Part shown: piece by piece, positions 44,757-53,714 of the stretch
Position numbering within the stretch: the first letter of the stretch is position 1
How the letters are laid out: every line of letters begins with the position of its first letter
Assembly: GCA_942493375.1 (NCBI GenBank)
Contig: OW818698.1
Location: 620,001 to 684,000 of the forward strand
Length of the DNA: 64,000 nucleotides
Direction: 5' to 3'
DNA from: G942493375 sp942493375
GTDB lineage: Bacteria; Armatimonadota; UBA5829
Program-made: the position numbers and the translations under genes
Notes under the pieces: generated by a model
Told to the model about the DNA's origin: nothing
The model's database searches: none
Seen by the model: the letters and a program-made list of their open reading frames with translations, nothing else

Positions 44757-45446
44757 ATGAGTATCATAGCTTACATTGACCATTTGCTTAGGAACAGAGA
44801 AGAAGTGATTGCGGATATTCAGAATGGGACAAAGACAACTGAGGTAACCAAGGTATGCTTCAAGGTGTTTCTGGTCCAAACAGTTATATATGGATTGATA
44901 ATGGGAGCACAGAGCCTGCTGCACGGTTACCCGGATGGGTGGTTGTATTCTCTGACAGCTGCGATCAAGTTGCCCATGCTGTTTATATTGACCCTGATTA
45001 TCTGTATACCTCTGCTGTATGTCCTCAATGTGCTTATTGGACCAAGGGAACAGTTCAAGGTTGTGATTGGTATTCTTATGTCAAGCCTGGCTGTTACCAG
45101 CATCCTGCTCTCTGCCTGTGCGATGATCTTGCTTTTCTTCATGATGAGCACGCAGAGCTATGAATTCATCACTTTGCTCAATGTTATAATCTTCAGCATT
45201 GCGGGACTTTACGGGGTATGGTTTCTGGCACAGGCTATGAAAACTGTTTCAGCTAATATGGAAGGCGTAAACGTGAAGACGATCATCAACTGGTGGCTCT
45301 TCACCTACGCAATAGTAGGGACTCAGATGGCATGGATGATGCGCCCTTTCATTGGAATGCCTGGGGCTCCATTCAGTATATTTAGAGCTCAGGAGTCCAA
45401 TTTTTATCTTACTATTATTCATTTGGTGGGGAGGATGTTTTCTTGA
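44757..45446 (+). CDS. Polytopic membrane protein (uncharacterised)
   Basis: Start at ATG 44757 because AAAGGAGAATGTG precedes it; an upstream in-frame TTG at 44721 has no such signal. 229 residues with about six hydrophobic segments (for example FLVQTVIYGLIMGAQSLL, LPMLFILTLIICIPLLYV, SILLSACAMILLFFMM) and a conserved-looking tail GTQMAWMMRPFIGMPGAPF. Similar tails occur in a family of uncharacterised inner-membrane proteins; a Yip1-like fold is possible. No function can be assigned. Confidence 0.8.
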   Translation: MSIIAYIDHLLRNREEVIADIQNGTKTTEVTKVCFKVFLVQTVIYGLIMGAQSLLHGYPDGWLYSLTAAIKLPMLFILTLIICIPLLYVLNVLIGPREQFKVVIGILMSSLAVTSILLSACAMILLFFMMSTQSYEFITLLNVIIFSIAGLYGVWFLAQAMKTVSANMEGVNVKTIINWWLFTYAIVGTQMAWMMRPFIGMPGAPFSIFRAQESNFYLTIIHLVGRMFS

Positions 45447-45590
45447 GTTAAAAGTTGAGAGTTGAGAGTGAAGGGAATGGTATCCCCATTACTATCTGAT
45501 CATCGTTTGGATTTGGTTTGTAATGGGGATATTTGCGATGTATTTCTTGTTGAAGCAGAGGTAGATAATAATAACGAAAGGAAAACTGCT

Positions 45591-46715
45591 GTGAAAGTCA
45601 AGAAAAGCACTGATACTATACATGAACCATCTAGCCAAATGATTGCTGTCAGCAACCCAACTGAATCGGAAGAATTGCATGAGAATGAGATCAACAACCT
45701 GCTCTCCAGTCTACGTGAAACTATACGGACTGCCCGGCAGCATGCCTTGCGTGCAGTCGATGTGCTACAGGTTCGCACTTGCTGGTCTGTGGGACAACAC
45801 ATTGTAGAGTTTGAACAGCAGGGTGCTACCAGAGCTACTTATGGCAAACGCCTGCTTGTAGATTTGGCAGAGAACCTGACAACTGAGTTTGGCAAAGGGT
45901 TTGATGAGCGCAATCTCAGAAACATGCGAGCTTTTTATGCAGTATTTCCAAATTGGAACGCACTGCGTACCGAATTAAGCTGGACTCATTATCGTTCACT
46001 GCTAAGGGTTGAAGACGCTCACGCACGGATATGGTATATGAACGAAGCTGCTGAACAAAACTGGAACACTCGTGCGCTGGATAGACAAATCAATACACTG
46101 TATTATGAACGTCTTCTTGCAAGCCAGGACCAAAAGACAGTTAGAGAGGAGGCTGATACAAATATCTCTAAACTATCGGTTGCCCCTCGAGATTTCATAC
46201 ATGATCCTGTCATATTGGAGTTCCTTGGAATACCAAACACTGGCAAATTGCTGGAATCCAGTCTGGAAGATGCACTCATCAGTAACCTGCAATCATTCCT
46301 GCTCGAACTGGGGAAAGGTTTTGCTTTCGTTGCACGCCAACAGCGTATCAGCACAGAGTCCAAGGACTTCTACATAGACTTGGTGTTTTATAACTATCTC
46401 CTTAAGTGCTTTGTCCTGTTTGATCTCAAGACCGGCGAACTCACCCACCAAGACATTGGTCAGATGGACATGTATGTCCGTATGTACGACGACCTAAAAC
46501 GCGGACTTGAAGACAATCCAACAGTGGGTATCATCCTCTGTGCCTATAAAGACAAATCAGTCGTCCGCTACTCCGTCCTCCACGAAAACGAGCACCTATT
46601 CGCCACCAAATACAAACTCATTCTCCCATCAGAAGAAGAACTGAGAGCTGAACTCGTCCGCGAACAACTAGTCTTTTCAGAGCAGTCTACGGACAAAACA
46701 GGTAAGGACGTATAA
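45591..46715 (+). CDS. DUF1016 (YhcG-type) PD-(D/E)XK nuclease family protein
   Basis: Start placed at GTG 45591 with AAAGGAAAACTGCT upstream; the longer frame from 45462 begins in heptamer-repeat DNA and is unlikely to be coding. About 374 residues. The N-terminal helical half has the DUF1016 signature (RTCWSVGQHIVEFEQQG, YGKRLLVDLAENLTTEFGKGF, NLRNMRAFYAVFP, LSWTHYRSLLRVED). The C-terminal nuclease half shows DALISNLQSFLLELGKGFAFV, FYIDLVFYN and VLFDLKTGELTHQDIGQM. This family is common in accessory and defence contexts and near restriction-modification genes; the biological role here is open. Confidence 0.9.
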   Translation: MKVKKSTDTIHEPSSQMIAVSNPTESEELHENEINNLLSSLRETIRTARQHALRAVDVLQVRTCWSVGQHIVEFEQQGATRATYGKRLLVDLAENLTTEFGKGFDERNLRNMRAFYAVFPNWNALRTELSWTHYRSLLRVEDAHARIWYMNEAAEQNWNTRALDRQINTLYYERLLASQDQKTVREEADTNISKLSVAPRDFIHDPVILEFLGIPNTGKLLESSLEDALISNLQSFLLELGKGFAFVARQQRISTESKDFYIDLVFYNYLLKCFVLFDLKTGELTHQDIGQMDMYVRMYDDLKRGLEDNPTVGIILCAYKDKSVVRYSVLHENEHLFATKYKLILPSEEELRAELVREQLVFSEQSTDKTGKDV

Positions 46716-46816
46716 TGTGATCAAATTCTGCATTACCTAACTCTCAACTCTCCACTCTCAACTTTCAACTAATAAATGAACCTTTTCTGCATTTTAGCGT
46801 TCTAATTGGATGTAGA
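46716..46816. repeat. Heptamer repeat block
   Basis: About 46738-46772 is a run of ACTCTCA/ACTTTCA units with a 7-bp period, the reverse complement of the AGTTGAGA family at 45450-45475, which flanks the same DUF1016 gene on its other side. Confidence 0.75.
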
Positions 46817-46834
46817 GTGGAAAATGGGGGTGCG

Positions 46835-47407
46835 ATGGACCAGCTATCGGATACGGAGTTGATGGGGCTTGTTAAAGACGGAGATTATGCGGCTTTTGAT
46901 GAGTTGTATAACCGGTATGCTCCAGGCCTCAGACGGTTTCTGTTTTCACTTACCTGGGACCAGGATACAGCGGAAGATTATCTGCAGGAGACTTTTCTTA
47001 GATTATACCGGGCACGCAACCGTTACCAGCCTACCGGGAAGTTCAAAACTTTTGTCTTTCGAATAGCGAAGAACTACTACATCACTAAATTAAGACATGA
47101 TCGAAATAGGAATGAATCTGAACAGCAGATATATAGTTTCGACAGTGATCCATTTGAGAACATCCATGCAAATGCCAGGATAGAACCGGAAGTGCATTTG
47201 ATGGAGGACTACCGGCGGTTCCGTCTCAGGCAGGCGATATCGACTCTACCGGACGGCCAGAAACTGGTATTTGTCCTTTCTCATTTTGAAGATATGAACT
47301 ATTCGGAAATAGCAGAATTGCTGAGGATACCAGTTGGGACAGTAAAATCCAGGATGCACTCAGCAGTCAACAACCTTCGCACACTACTCAAGGAGGAATC
47401 CAAATGA
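46835..47407 (+). CDS. ECF-type RNA polymerase sigma factor
   Basis: About 190 residues from ATG 46835 (a GTG at 46817 would add six). Region 2 is DYAAFDELYNRYAPGLRRFL to AEDYLQETFLRLYRARNRY, followed by FKTFVFRIAKNYYITKLR; region 4 is ISTLPDGQKLVFVLSHFEDM followed by NYSEIAELLRIPVGTVKSRM. It should direct RNA polymerase to a specific promoter set. Its stop overlaps the start of the next gene (ATGA), which begins with an anti-sigma zinc finger, so that gene's product is the expected regulator. Confidence 0.95.
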   Translation: MDQLSDTELMGLVKDGDYAAFDELYNRYAPGLRRFLFSLTWDQDTAEDYLQETFLRLYRARNRYQPTGKFKTFVFRIAKNYYITKLRHDRNRNESEQQIYSFDSDPFENIHANARIEPEVHLMEDYRRFRLRQAISTLPDGQKLVFVLSHFEDMNYSEIAELLRIPVGTVKSRMHSAVNNLRTLLKEESK

Positions 47408-48738
47408 ACTGTGATCAGGCAAGGACTGAGTTAATAGCATATTTGCAGAATGAACTGCAAGGTGAAAGAAAAACTCGTTTAGAGGAGCATTTAGCCAGAT
47501 GCCCTGGCTGCAGACACGAACTCGAAGGCGCCAGAAGGTTGCTATCGTGGACCGAGGCTGCATCTGAACAGGGAGTGATTAAGCACGTTGAAGAGATTAT
47601 CGACAATGCAATCAAGGGTGGAGCATCTGATATTCATTTCGATCCTTTGAATGACAACAGCCTACAGATAAGATACAGGATAGATGGGGTTCTACATGAA
47701 ATAGAAAAGGCAGATTCAACCCAACATAAAGGTGTAATATGCCGTTTGAAAATGCTGGCTGATATGGATACTGCTGAGTCCGGAGTTCCTTTGGATGGAA
47801 GGATACCATGGAAAATCGGGGACAAGGAGTTTGTTCTCTGGATATCATCCATTCCTTTCCTATATGGCAATGGAATTGTCATCCGCATATTTGACCACTC
47901 CGCTGTCTTGTTAGGACTGGACAAGATCACGATGTATCCTGACCAAAGAGATCTTCTATTAAGACTGCTCTATAATCCTTGTGGTATTATTTTGGCAACA
48001 GGTCCCAGTGGTTCGGGAAGGACGACGACCCTATATTCGATGCTCAAAATTCTGAATACCAGCGAAAGCAGTAAGAAGATGACGATTGAAGATCCTGTTG
48101 AATACCTGATGAAAGGAATTAATCAATCGCAGATTAATCACAACACGGGCTACACATATCCTATAGCACTAAGAGCAATGCTCAAACACGATCCGGATAT
48201 CATAATGATTGGTGAGATCAGCGATCTGGACACGCTGCGTGGTGCTACGGAAGCTGCTTTAACTGGACATCTAGTGCTTTCACAAATGCATTCGTATAAT
48301 GCAATCGCCGCTATCCAAAGAATGTCAGAAATAGGCTTGGAACCCTATCTGACCAGTGCAACCTTACTGGGTATAGCCAATCAGAGAATCGTCCGCAAAA
48401 TCTGTAAAGTCTGCAAAGAACCCGCACACCCCAGCTTGGCTGCGATGAAAGCGCTTGGAATATCCGATGAGGATCTTGAAGGTAAGGTCCTGTATAAAGG
48501 AAAAGGCTGCGATGAATGCCGAAATACAGGCTACCGGGGTAGAAGCGGACTTTTTGAAATATTGGAAATCAACAACGAGATAGCCAAGATCATAGCAGAA
48601 TGCGGAGATTCAAAATCAATCCTGGAAGCAGCCCGTAATAATGGTTTTATGACTATAACCGAAGACGCTAAACGCAAAGTCCTTGACGGGCTGACTACCT
48701 GCGAGGAAGCTATGCGGGTTTTGACCTGGACAGCTTAA
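47404..48738 (+). CDS. Anti-sigma zinc-finger (zf-HC2) fused to GspE/PilB-type secretion ATPase
   Basis: 444 residues. Residues 1-45 are a classic zf-HC2 anti-sigma domain: Cys3, then His29-x3-Cys33-x2-Cys36 in EEHLARCPGCRHEL. From about residue 55 it is a type II/IV secretion ATPase core: GGASDIHFDP (Asp box), IRYRIDGVL, a Walker A loop GPSGSGRTTT (200-209), DPDIIMIGEISDLDT (263-277), TGHLVLSQMHSYNA (His box), and the four-cysteine zinc site (Cys334, Cys337, Cys369, Cys372) of GspE. The Walker A lysine is Arg206, and the usual GEIRD arginine is Ser273. There is no membrane helix. The N-terminal domains of true GspE/PilB are replaced by the zinc finger. The overlap with the sigma gene indicates an anti-sigma role; the ATPase part may bind nucleotide or a secretion/pilus partner without efficient hydrolysis (inference). 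Confidence 0.92.
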   Translation: MNCDQARTELIAYLQNELQGERKTRLEEHLARCPGCRHELEGARRLLSWTEAASEQGVIKHVEEIIDNAIKGGASDIHFDPLNDNSLQIRYRIDGVLHEIEKADSTQHKGVICRLKMLADMDTAESGVPLDGRIPWKIGDKEFVLWISSIPFLYGNGIVIRIFDHSAVLLGLDKITMYPDQRDLLLRLLYNPCGIILATGPSGSGRTTTLYSMLKILNTSESSKKMTIEDPVEYLMKGINQSQINHNTGYTYPIALRAMLKHDPDIIMIGEISDLDTLRGATEAALTGHLVLSQMHSYNAIAAIQRMSEIGLEPYLTSATLLGIANQRIVRKICKVCKEPAHPSLAAMKALGISDEDLEGKVLYKGKGCDECRNTGYRGRSGLFEILEINNEIAKIIAECGDSKSILEAARNNGFMTITEDAKRKVLDGLTTCEEAMRVLTWTA

Positions 48739-48860
48739 TAATTGATATTTGACAATGGATAATTGGCAATGAAGGAAACATGATAGAATCGGAATTGTGA
48801 CGTAATGACTGAATCCGATTCCCTGCATTATCAATTGTCAATTATCCATTGTCAATTGAG
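48739..48860. repeat. Heptamer repeat block (TTGTCAA/TTATCCA family)
   Basis: ATTGTCA/ATTATCC units at about 48826-48858 and a related run at about 48740-48768. The same family occurs at about 50218-50250, 57798-57835 and 58692-58722. The 122-bp gap holds no gene. Confidence 0.75.
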
Positions 48861-50111
48861 TTACTTCCCGTAAGGTAGCACCTCTATTGGGCCGAAGGCT
48901 GGGAGGGATATGTCTTTTTCGTCTACGATATTGGCGTAGGGGTTCAGGCCTGGGGCGTAGTATAGACTAACGGGTGTTGATATGGCTGGGTAGTGCCATA
49001 TTATTACGGATGATGGGTCTATGGGGTCGAAGTCTACGCGGAAGACAGATGGGCCTCCTTTGTCAGGTTCTTTGCTGCGGAGTGTGAAGCCTGATGGAGC
49101 GCTGCCTGCTTTGAGGGCTTTGGTTACTCCTTTATATCGCACGCGCAGTCTGCCCATTCCATTGACCTGTTCCAATGTTTCAATCGAGTCAAGGTATATC
49201 GGGGTTCCGTGGTTTTTCTTTCCGTATACTGTTGATAATGCAACCTCTGCAAGGCGTTTACCGAGTCTTTCCTGGCCTTCATATGAAAGGTGGATTGCAT
49301 CTCCTAATGGAAGATCGATGGCACTGACCATATAGACATTATGACCTTGCAATGCTGCCTGTCTCTGACCCTCCCGGATCATTTCCCAGCGTTTGTTCTC
49401 AGTAGAGTAATCCAATGCATAACGGCTTATCTGCACATATATAAATGGCAGGTCTGGTATTCCGGTATCCTTTCTGACACAGTCTACAAAGTGCAGGAAT
49501 GTTTCCACATAACCTACCCCGTTCTCACTCTCACCCTGATACCAGAGCACACCCTTTACTTTTCCACCTGCAAGGGCAATCCGCTGAATCATTGCTCCAT
49601 ACAGCGAATTACCTCCCTTTCCCTTCTGAGCAGGATCCCAGTCAATAGAGGAAGTTGCGCCATATGCACTAGGGAGCAGCCCTATCTTGTTGTCAATATA
49701 CTTGATCAGGTGCTTTGCAAAAAACAGTCCCGGTCCAACAGGTCCCAATGGAGACTTCTTGCTTGCTGCTCGAGCCTGTTCAAACTGCTGTTCTGTGACA
49801 CCAATGTTCTTTGTCAGGAACAATTCCTTGAAGATCGGAGCTTCTGCCTCGTATAACCGGTGTATCGGCTCTTTGGCTTCACTCCATTTGTTATCAAGAT
49901 TGAAGAGCATAATGCGATCAGTAGTCTTACCAGACTCCCGCATCGGAGCAGCCCCCACCATATTCGATTGACCAGCTAAAACCCATAAATCCATGTCTCC
50001 CCCACCCTTTGCATCCGCTGCATAAGCACCAACGCTCATCAGCAAATACAAGGCAAACAACACAACAGTCATTCGATTATTTACAGTCTGCAACTGATAT
50101 TTGATAACCAT
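48861..50111 (-). CDS. Secreted sialate O-acetylesterase (SASA family)
   Basis: Start at ATG 50111, with GGAGAAATGAG upstream; 416 residues, N-terminal signal segment MTVVLFALYLLMSVGAYAADA. SGNH-type motifs: LWVLAGQSNMVG (nucleophile Ser in GQSNM), VLWYQGESENG, and DAIHLSYEGQERLGKRL (catalytic Asp-His). It is expected to remove O-acetyl groups from sialic acid or acetylated plant polysaccharides outside the cytoplasm. It lies downstream of the ABC importer genes on the same strand, with a heptamer repeat between. Confidence 0.9.
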   Translation of the reverse strand: MVIKYQLQTVNNRMTVVLFALYLLMSVGAYAADAKGGGDMDLWVLAGQSNMVGAAPMRESGKTTDRIMLFNLDNKWSEAKEPIHRLYEAEAPIFKELFLTKNIGVTEQQFEQARAASKKSPLGPVGPGLFFAKHLIKYIDNKIGLLPSAYGATSSIDWDPAQKGKGGNSLYGAMIQRIALAGGKVKGVLWYQGESENGVGYVETFLHFVDCVRKDTGIPDLPFIYVQISRYALDYSTENKRWEMIREGQRQAALQGHNVYMVSAIDLPLGDAIHLSYEGQERLGKRLAEVALSTVYGKKNHGTPIYLDSIETLEQVNGMGRLRVRYKGVTKALKAGSAPSGFTLRSKEPDKGGPSVFRVDFDPIDPSSVIIWHYPAISTPVSLYYAPGLNPYANIVDEKDISLPAFGPIEVLPYGK

Positions 50112-50248
50112 CTCATTTCTCCTCAATCCTATTTATTTACTATTCCCAAACGGTCAGTATATGCTTTCCCAAATCTCCCCTTCTCCGCGTCCCCCGTGTC
50201 TCCGCGTGAAACTCCCTTCATTGTCCATTGTCAATTATCCATTATCAA

Positions 50249-51118
50249 TTAGTTTTTCGATCCCGTTGTCGAAATCCCCTGGATGAAGGTCTTCTGGGCG
50301 AAGAAGAAGAGGATAATAATTGGGACGGTGAATATGCAGGCACCGGCCATCAGGGAGGCCCATTTGCCTCCGTAGCTGGACATGAACTGCTGGAGTCCGT
50401 AGGCCAGGGTGTATTTGTTCGGGTCGTTTATGTAGAGCAATGGACCGAAGAAGTCGTTCCAGGTGCCGAGGAACTGGAACAGCGCGCAGGTTGCAAGCGC
50501 TGGTTTGGCTAACGGCAACAGGACCTGAGTGAATACCCTCCACTCGCTGGCTCCATCCAGCCTGGCTGCTTCGGATAGTTCCTCTGGGATTGTGGCGAAG
50601 AACTGCTTTAATAGGAATATATAGAACGCATTCCCGCAGAAGGCAGGTATTATTAGCGGAAGGAACGTCCCATACCATCCCAGCCAACGGAACAGTGCGA
50701 ATACAGGTATCATTGTGACCTGACCCGGGAGGGCCATGGTCGATATCATCACGTAGAAAAGCACATCCCTGCCTTTGAACTTTAGGCGGGAGAAACCGTA
50801 AGCGACTATTGCACTTGAAAGGACGGCCCCGAGGACGGTCATTACGCAAAGAAAAAGCGTATTCCTCAGATACAAACCAAAAGGCACGGTTTGCATTGCT
50901 TCAGGATAGTTGCTGAACTTTACAGGATGCGGGATCAGAGCTTTGATCGATACCGGAGAGGACGCCTGTCCTCCTTTCAGGTATATCTGACTGTCTGATT
51001 TTAAAGACGTTGATACCATCCAGACGAGTGGAAGTATGAACGGGATGCTAAGAGCTATCAAGACTCCGTGCAGGAATAGACGCTTAAAGGCATCACGACG
51101 GGACTTAGTTCTAATCAT
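50249..51118 (-). CDS. Carbohydrate ABC transporter permease, MalG type
   Basis: Start at ATG 51118, overlapping the last codons of the binding-protein gene by 8 bp; about 289 residues with six membrane segments. The EAA loop LSEAARLDGASEWRVFTQVLLPLAKPAL is in the expected place, and the N-terminus PFILPLVWMVSTSLK is typical of CUT1-family MalG/UgpE proteins. With the MalF-like partner and the binding protein it forms a sugar importer. The ATPase (MalK/MsmX type) is not encoded here and is probably shared. Confidence 0.94.
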   Translation of the reverse strand: MIRTKSRRDAFKRLFLHGVLIALSIPFILPLVWMVSTSLKSDSQIYLKGGQASSPVSIKALIPHPVKFSNYPEAMQTVPFGLYLRNTLFLCVMTVLGAVLSSAIVAYGFSRLKFKGRDVLFYVMISTMALPGQVTMIPVFALFRWLGWYGTFLPLIIPAFCGNAFYIFLLKQFFATIPEELSEAARLDGASEWRVFTQVLLPLAKPALATCALFQFLGTWNDFFGPLLYINDPNKYTLAYGLQQFMSSYGGKWASLMAGACIFTVPIIILFFFAQKTFIQGISTTGSKN

Positions 51119-52487
51119 TGTAGTGATACCTCTTTCTTCGATCAAGCTCCTGCTTAATATCCTGGTCAAGTTGTTTTAAGGCTTCCTGCGGAGTCAGTCT
51201 GCTGCGGATTGCCAGGTCTTCATATCTACCAATCCGATCGCTTAGAAAGACCTGATAAGGAACAGGTGGGATCGGATATATGTGTTCGCTTGCGGCAACA
51301 TTCAAGAACGTTTGGAATTCGGGGTTCTTCTTGACGTATTCTTTGAATATCGGAGAGTTGGCTTCAGCAGGGAACAAGGGTATCCACCCACCCCACGTAT
51401 AGAACTCCGCTGCTCTTTCGGGCTTGGCTATGCCGGACCAGAACTTGATGAACTCCCAGGCACCTTTTGAGTGTTTGGCGCCTTTGGGGATGATCAGGAA
51501 GTTGCCATTGGTCCAGCCGTAGTTCTTGGGTCCACCAGCTGGGGGAGGCAAAGGTGCGGTTTTGTATTTCAGATCAGGAGCAAACTTGCGGAGCTGTTCT
51601 ACTCTCCATTGACCGTCCAATGTTATCGAATAAGCTCCTGATATGAACGGCCAGTCTACGCTGCCTGATGATCCGCTATTCAGGCCGGACTCGAAGCGCA
51701 GGACGTTGTCGAAACCGAGGCGTTTTCGTTCATCTACCAGGTATGTCAGGACTTTAAGGTTGATCGGAGTATTGATAGTCAGTTTATCATGCTTCCAGTC
51801 ATAATATCCTCCCCCATAACCCGGAGCATACATGCCTACACCCGGCCATTGCGAAGGGAGAAAACCAATGCGGGTCAGGTTGCCCTTGTCATCAAACCGG
51901 TTGAGCTTGTGGCCGATTGCGGTGAGTTTCTCAAGAGTATCGGGGAATTTATTGGGGTCCAAGCCTGCATCCACGAATTGATTTGGCATGTAGTAACAAG
52001 CGAAGGCATTCATACCGGATGGAATCCCGTACAGTTTACCCTTATACATGCCGATTCTCTTCGCTGCCGGGTAGGCGTACTTTTGGAAATACTGCCACTC
52101 AGCAGGAGTCATGAATCCATCCAAGGGCTGCAGGAGTTTGCTCTCAGCCCATTTGGGGATAACCGGGCTCCATTGACCCATCACATCCGGAGGGTTTCCA
52201 CCTGCAACTGCAAGCAGGAACTTTGAGTCTGCTACTGAGGATGGGATCGATAGAGCTATGACTTCGTATTTATCCTGGCTCTCGTTGAAGCGCAGAGCGA
52301 TTTTGTCGATAACACCTTTCCACTCAGCAGTCCACATGTGCCAGAAGATGACCTTTTCCCGGCTGGGGTAGGTCTTGACAGTGGGCTGAGGCTGCAGATA
52401 GGAGAATGCAAACCCGGCTATAATCACTATAGCCAGGGCCAGAAACGCGTTGAAACTCTTTCCGTTCTCTTCTCTCTCACCCGCCAT
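51111..52487 (-). CDS. Extracellular sugar-binding protein of ABC importer
   Basis: 458 residues with an N-terminal uncleaved or signal helix (FLALAIVIIAGFAFSYL), no lipobox cysteine, so it may stay membrane-anchored through this helix. Family 1 solute-binding features: VIFWHMWTAEWKGVIDKIA, AGGNPPDVMGQWSP, a LQPLDGF hinge region, GIPSGMNAFACYYMP, and late GAWEFIKFWSG. The gene overlaps the upstream permease by 11 bp and the downstream permease by 8 bp, an unusual sandwiched order (MalF, binding protein, MalG). Confidence 0.92.
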   Translation of the reverse strand: MAGEREENGKSFNAFLALAIVIIAGFAFSYLQPQPTVKTYPSREKVIFWHMWTAEWKGVIDKIALRFNESQDKYEVIALSIPSSVADSKFLLAVAGGNPPDVMGQWSPVIPKWAESKLLQPLDGFMTPAEWQYFQKYAYPAAKRIGMYKGKLYGIPSGMNAFACYYMPNQFVDAGLDPNKFPDTLEKLTAIGHKLNRFDDKGNLTRIGFLPSQWPGVGMYAPGYGGGYYDWKHDKLTINTPINLKVLTYLVDERKRLGFDNVLRFESGLNSGSSGSVDWPFISGAYSITLDGQWRVEQLRKFAPDLKYKTAPLPPPAGGPKNYGWTNGNFLIIPKGAKHSKGAWEFIKFWSGIAKPERAAEFYTWGGWIPLFPAEANSPIFKEYVKKNPEFQTFLNVAASEHIYPIPPVPYQVFLSDRIGRYEDLAIRSRLTPQEALKQLDQDIKQELDRRKRYHYND

Positions 52488-53343
52488 AATGCACCCACTT
52501 TTTCTGGGACTTGAATATGAGCCCCGTGCAGATCATGATTACAATAAAGAGCACCCATGCCATTGCAGATGCATAGCCCATGTCCAGATACCGCCAGGCC
52601 CTGTTGAAGAGGTAGAGGGCATAGAACATTGTGCTGTCTTCAGGCCCTCCGCTGGTCATTATGTATGCCTGGGTGAAGTATTGAAAGGCTCCGATGACGC
52701 CCATTACGAGGTTGAAGAAAATGACTGGGGTTATCATCGGCAGTGTAACGTGCCGGAGCCGTTGAAAGGAGCTGGCACCGTCTATCATTGCAGCTTCGTA
52801 TAAGTGCGGGGGGACATCTTTTAGCCCGGCGAGGTAGATGATCATGCTCCCCCCAACACTCCATAATCCCATCATTACCAGGGACCAGAAAGCATATTTA
52901 GGATCAGCAAGCCAGGCTGGTCCGATTACTCCGAATTTCTTGAGTATACCGTTGACCAGTCCTATCTGAGGGTTGAGGATCCATATAAACACAACCGAAG
53001 TCGCGACCATAGGGACAATCGAGGGGATAAAGAACAGCGTTCTGTAAACCGACATGCCCCGGATATCGGCATTAAGCAAAAGCGCCAACCCCACCCCGGC
53101 AACAGTTCCCAATGGCACAGCTACGGCTGCATATTTAAGGGTTATCACTAGAGCCTTCCAGAAGATAGGGTCCCTCGAAAACATCTCTCCATAGTTAGCC
53201 GTCCCTACCCAAACAGGGGAGCTGACAACTTCATATCTGGTGAATGAGAGATAAATACTGACTACGAATGGAATCAGGGTGAATACGAGGAAACCTATCA
53301 ACCAAGGGCTGAGAAAAGCATATCCCAACAGGTTTTTCTTCAT
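52477..53343 (-). CDS. Carbohydrate ABC transporter permease, MalF type
   Basis: 288 residues, six membrane segments, N-terminus AFLSPWLIGFLVFTLIPFVVS and EAA loop LYEAAMIDGASSFQRLRHVTLPMITPV typical of the CUT1 MalF/UgpA permeases. ATG with GGAGATACCTCCGAT upstream. First gene of the importer operon; a TATAAT on the minus strand (53384-53389) may be its -10, but no good -35 was found. Confidence 0.94.
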   Translation of the reverse strand: MKKNLLGYAFLSPWLIGFLVFTLIPFVVSIYLSFTRYEVVSSPVWVGTANYGEMFSRDPIFWKALVITLKYAAVAVPLGTVAGVGLALLLNADIRGMSVYRTLFFIPSIVPMVATSVVFIWILNPQIGLVNGILKKFGVIGPAWLADPKYAFWSLVMMGLWSVGGSMIIYLAGLKDVPPHLYEAAMIDGASSFQRLRHVTLPMITPVIFFNLVMGVIGAFQYFTQAYIMTSGGPEDSTMFYALYLFNRAWRYLDMGYASAMAWVLFIVIMICTGLIFKSQKKWVHYGG

Positions 53344-53714
53344 ATCGGAGGTATCTCCTGGATTAAGCGATTATTCACAAAGTATTATACAACAGATGGG
53401 GGAAAGTGGGGGTGAGGAGAATTCGGGAGTGATGGGACATATAGGACGCATATGACTTATAGGACTAATAGGACACGGTAACGTTCAACCCGTGTGTAAA
53501 AAACCGCCAACCAAGCAACCGCTAATGCAATATAGACTAGTACCTACTTGCATATGTTCGCGTCCTATACATTTCGCGTATGTTAACCCGTAGGGGCGAT
53601 CCCTCTGCGGTCGACCGAAGTCCAAACAGGAGGCTGCAGAGAGCCTCCTCTACTAACGCGGATTACTGCAAGTAGGTACTAGTAGTAGGAAAATGGATTG
53701 ATTACTATAAGCGA
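53344..53714. other. Intergenic region with MITE-like element
   Basis: No gene. About 53434-53475 has degenerate ATAGGAC-type heptamers. 53537-53682 is a 146-bp element with perfect terminal inverted repeats, listed separately. Confidence 0.6.
53537..53682. repeat. 146-bp element with 16-bp terminal inverted repeats
   Basis: CTAGTACCTACTTGCA (53537-53552) and TGCAAGTAGGTACTAG (53667-53682) are perfect complements. Inside are GTAGGGGCGATCCCTCTGCG and a hairpin, AGGAGGCT/AGCCTCCT. No ORF. No clear target-site duplication was seen. Confidence 0.65.

Noticed and set aside
45462..45590. Longer N-terminus of the DUF1016 protein
   Set aside because: The frame begins in AGTTGAG heptamer DNA, and the extra residues do not fit the family; the GTG at 45591 has a ribosome site.
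50235..50849. 204-codon minus-strand frame inside the MalG-type permease
   Set aside because: It is a shadow frame of the permease gene, rich in Arg/Pro/His, with no ribosome site.
53384..53389. Strong promoter for the ABC operon
   Set aside because: TATAAT is present on the minus strand but no acceptable -35 was found, so it was only mentioned in the gene entry.
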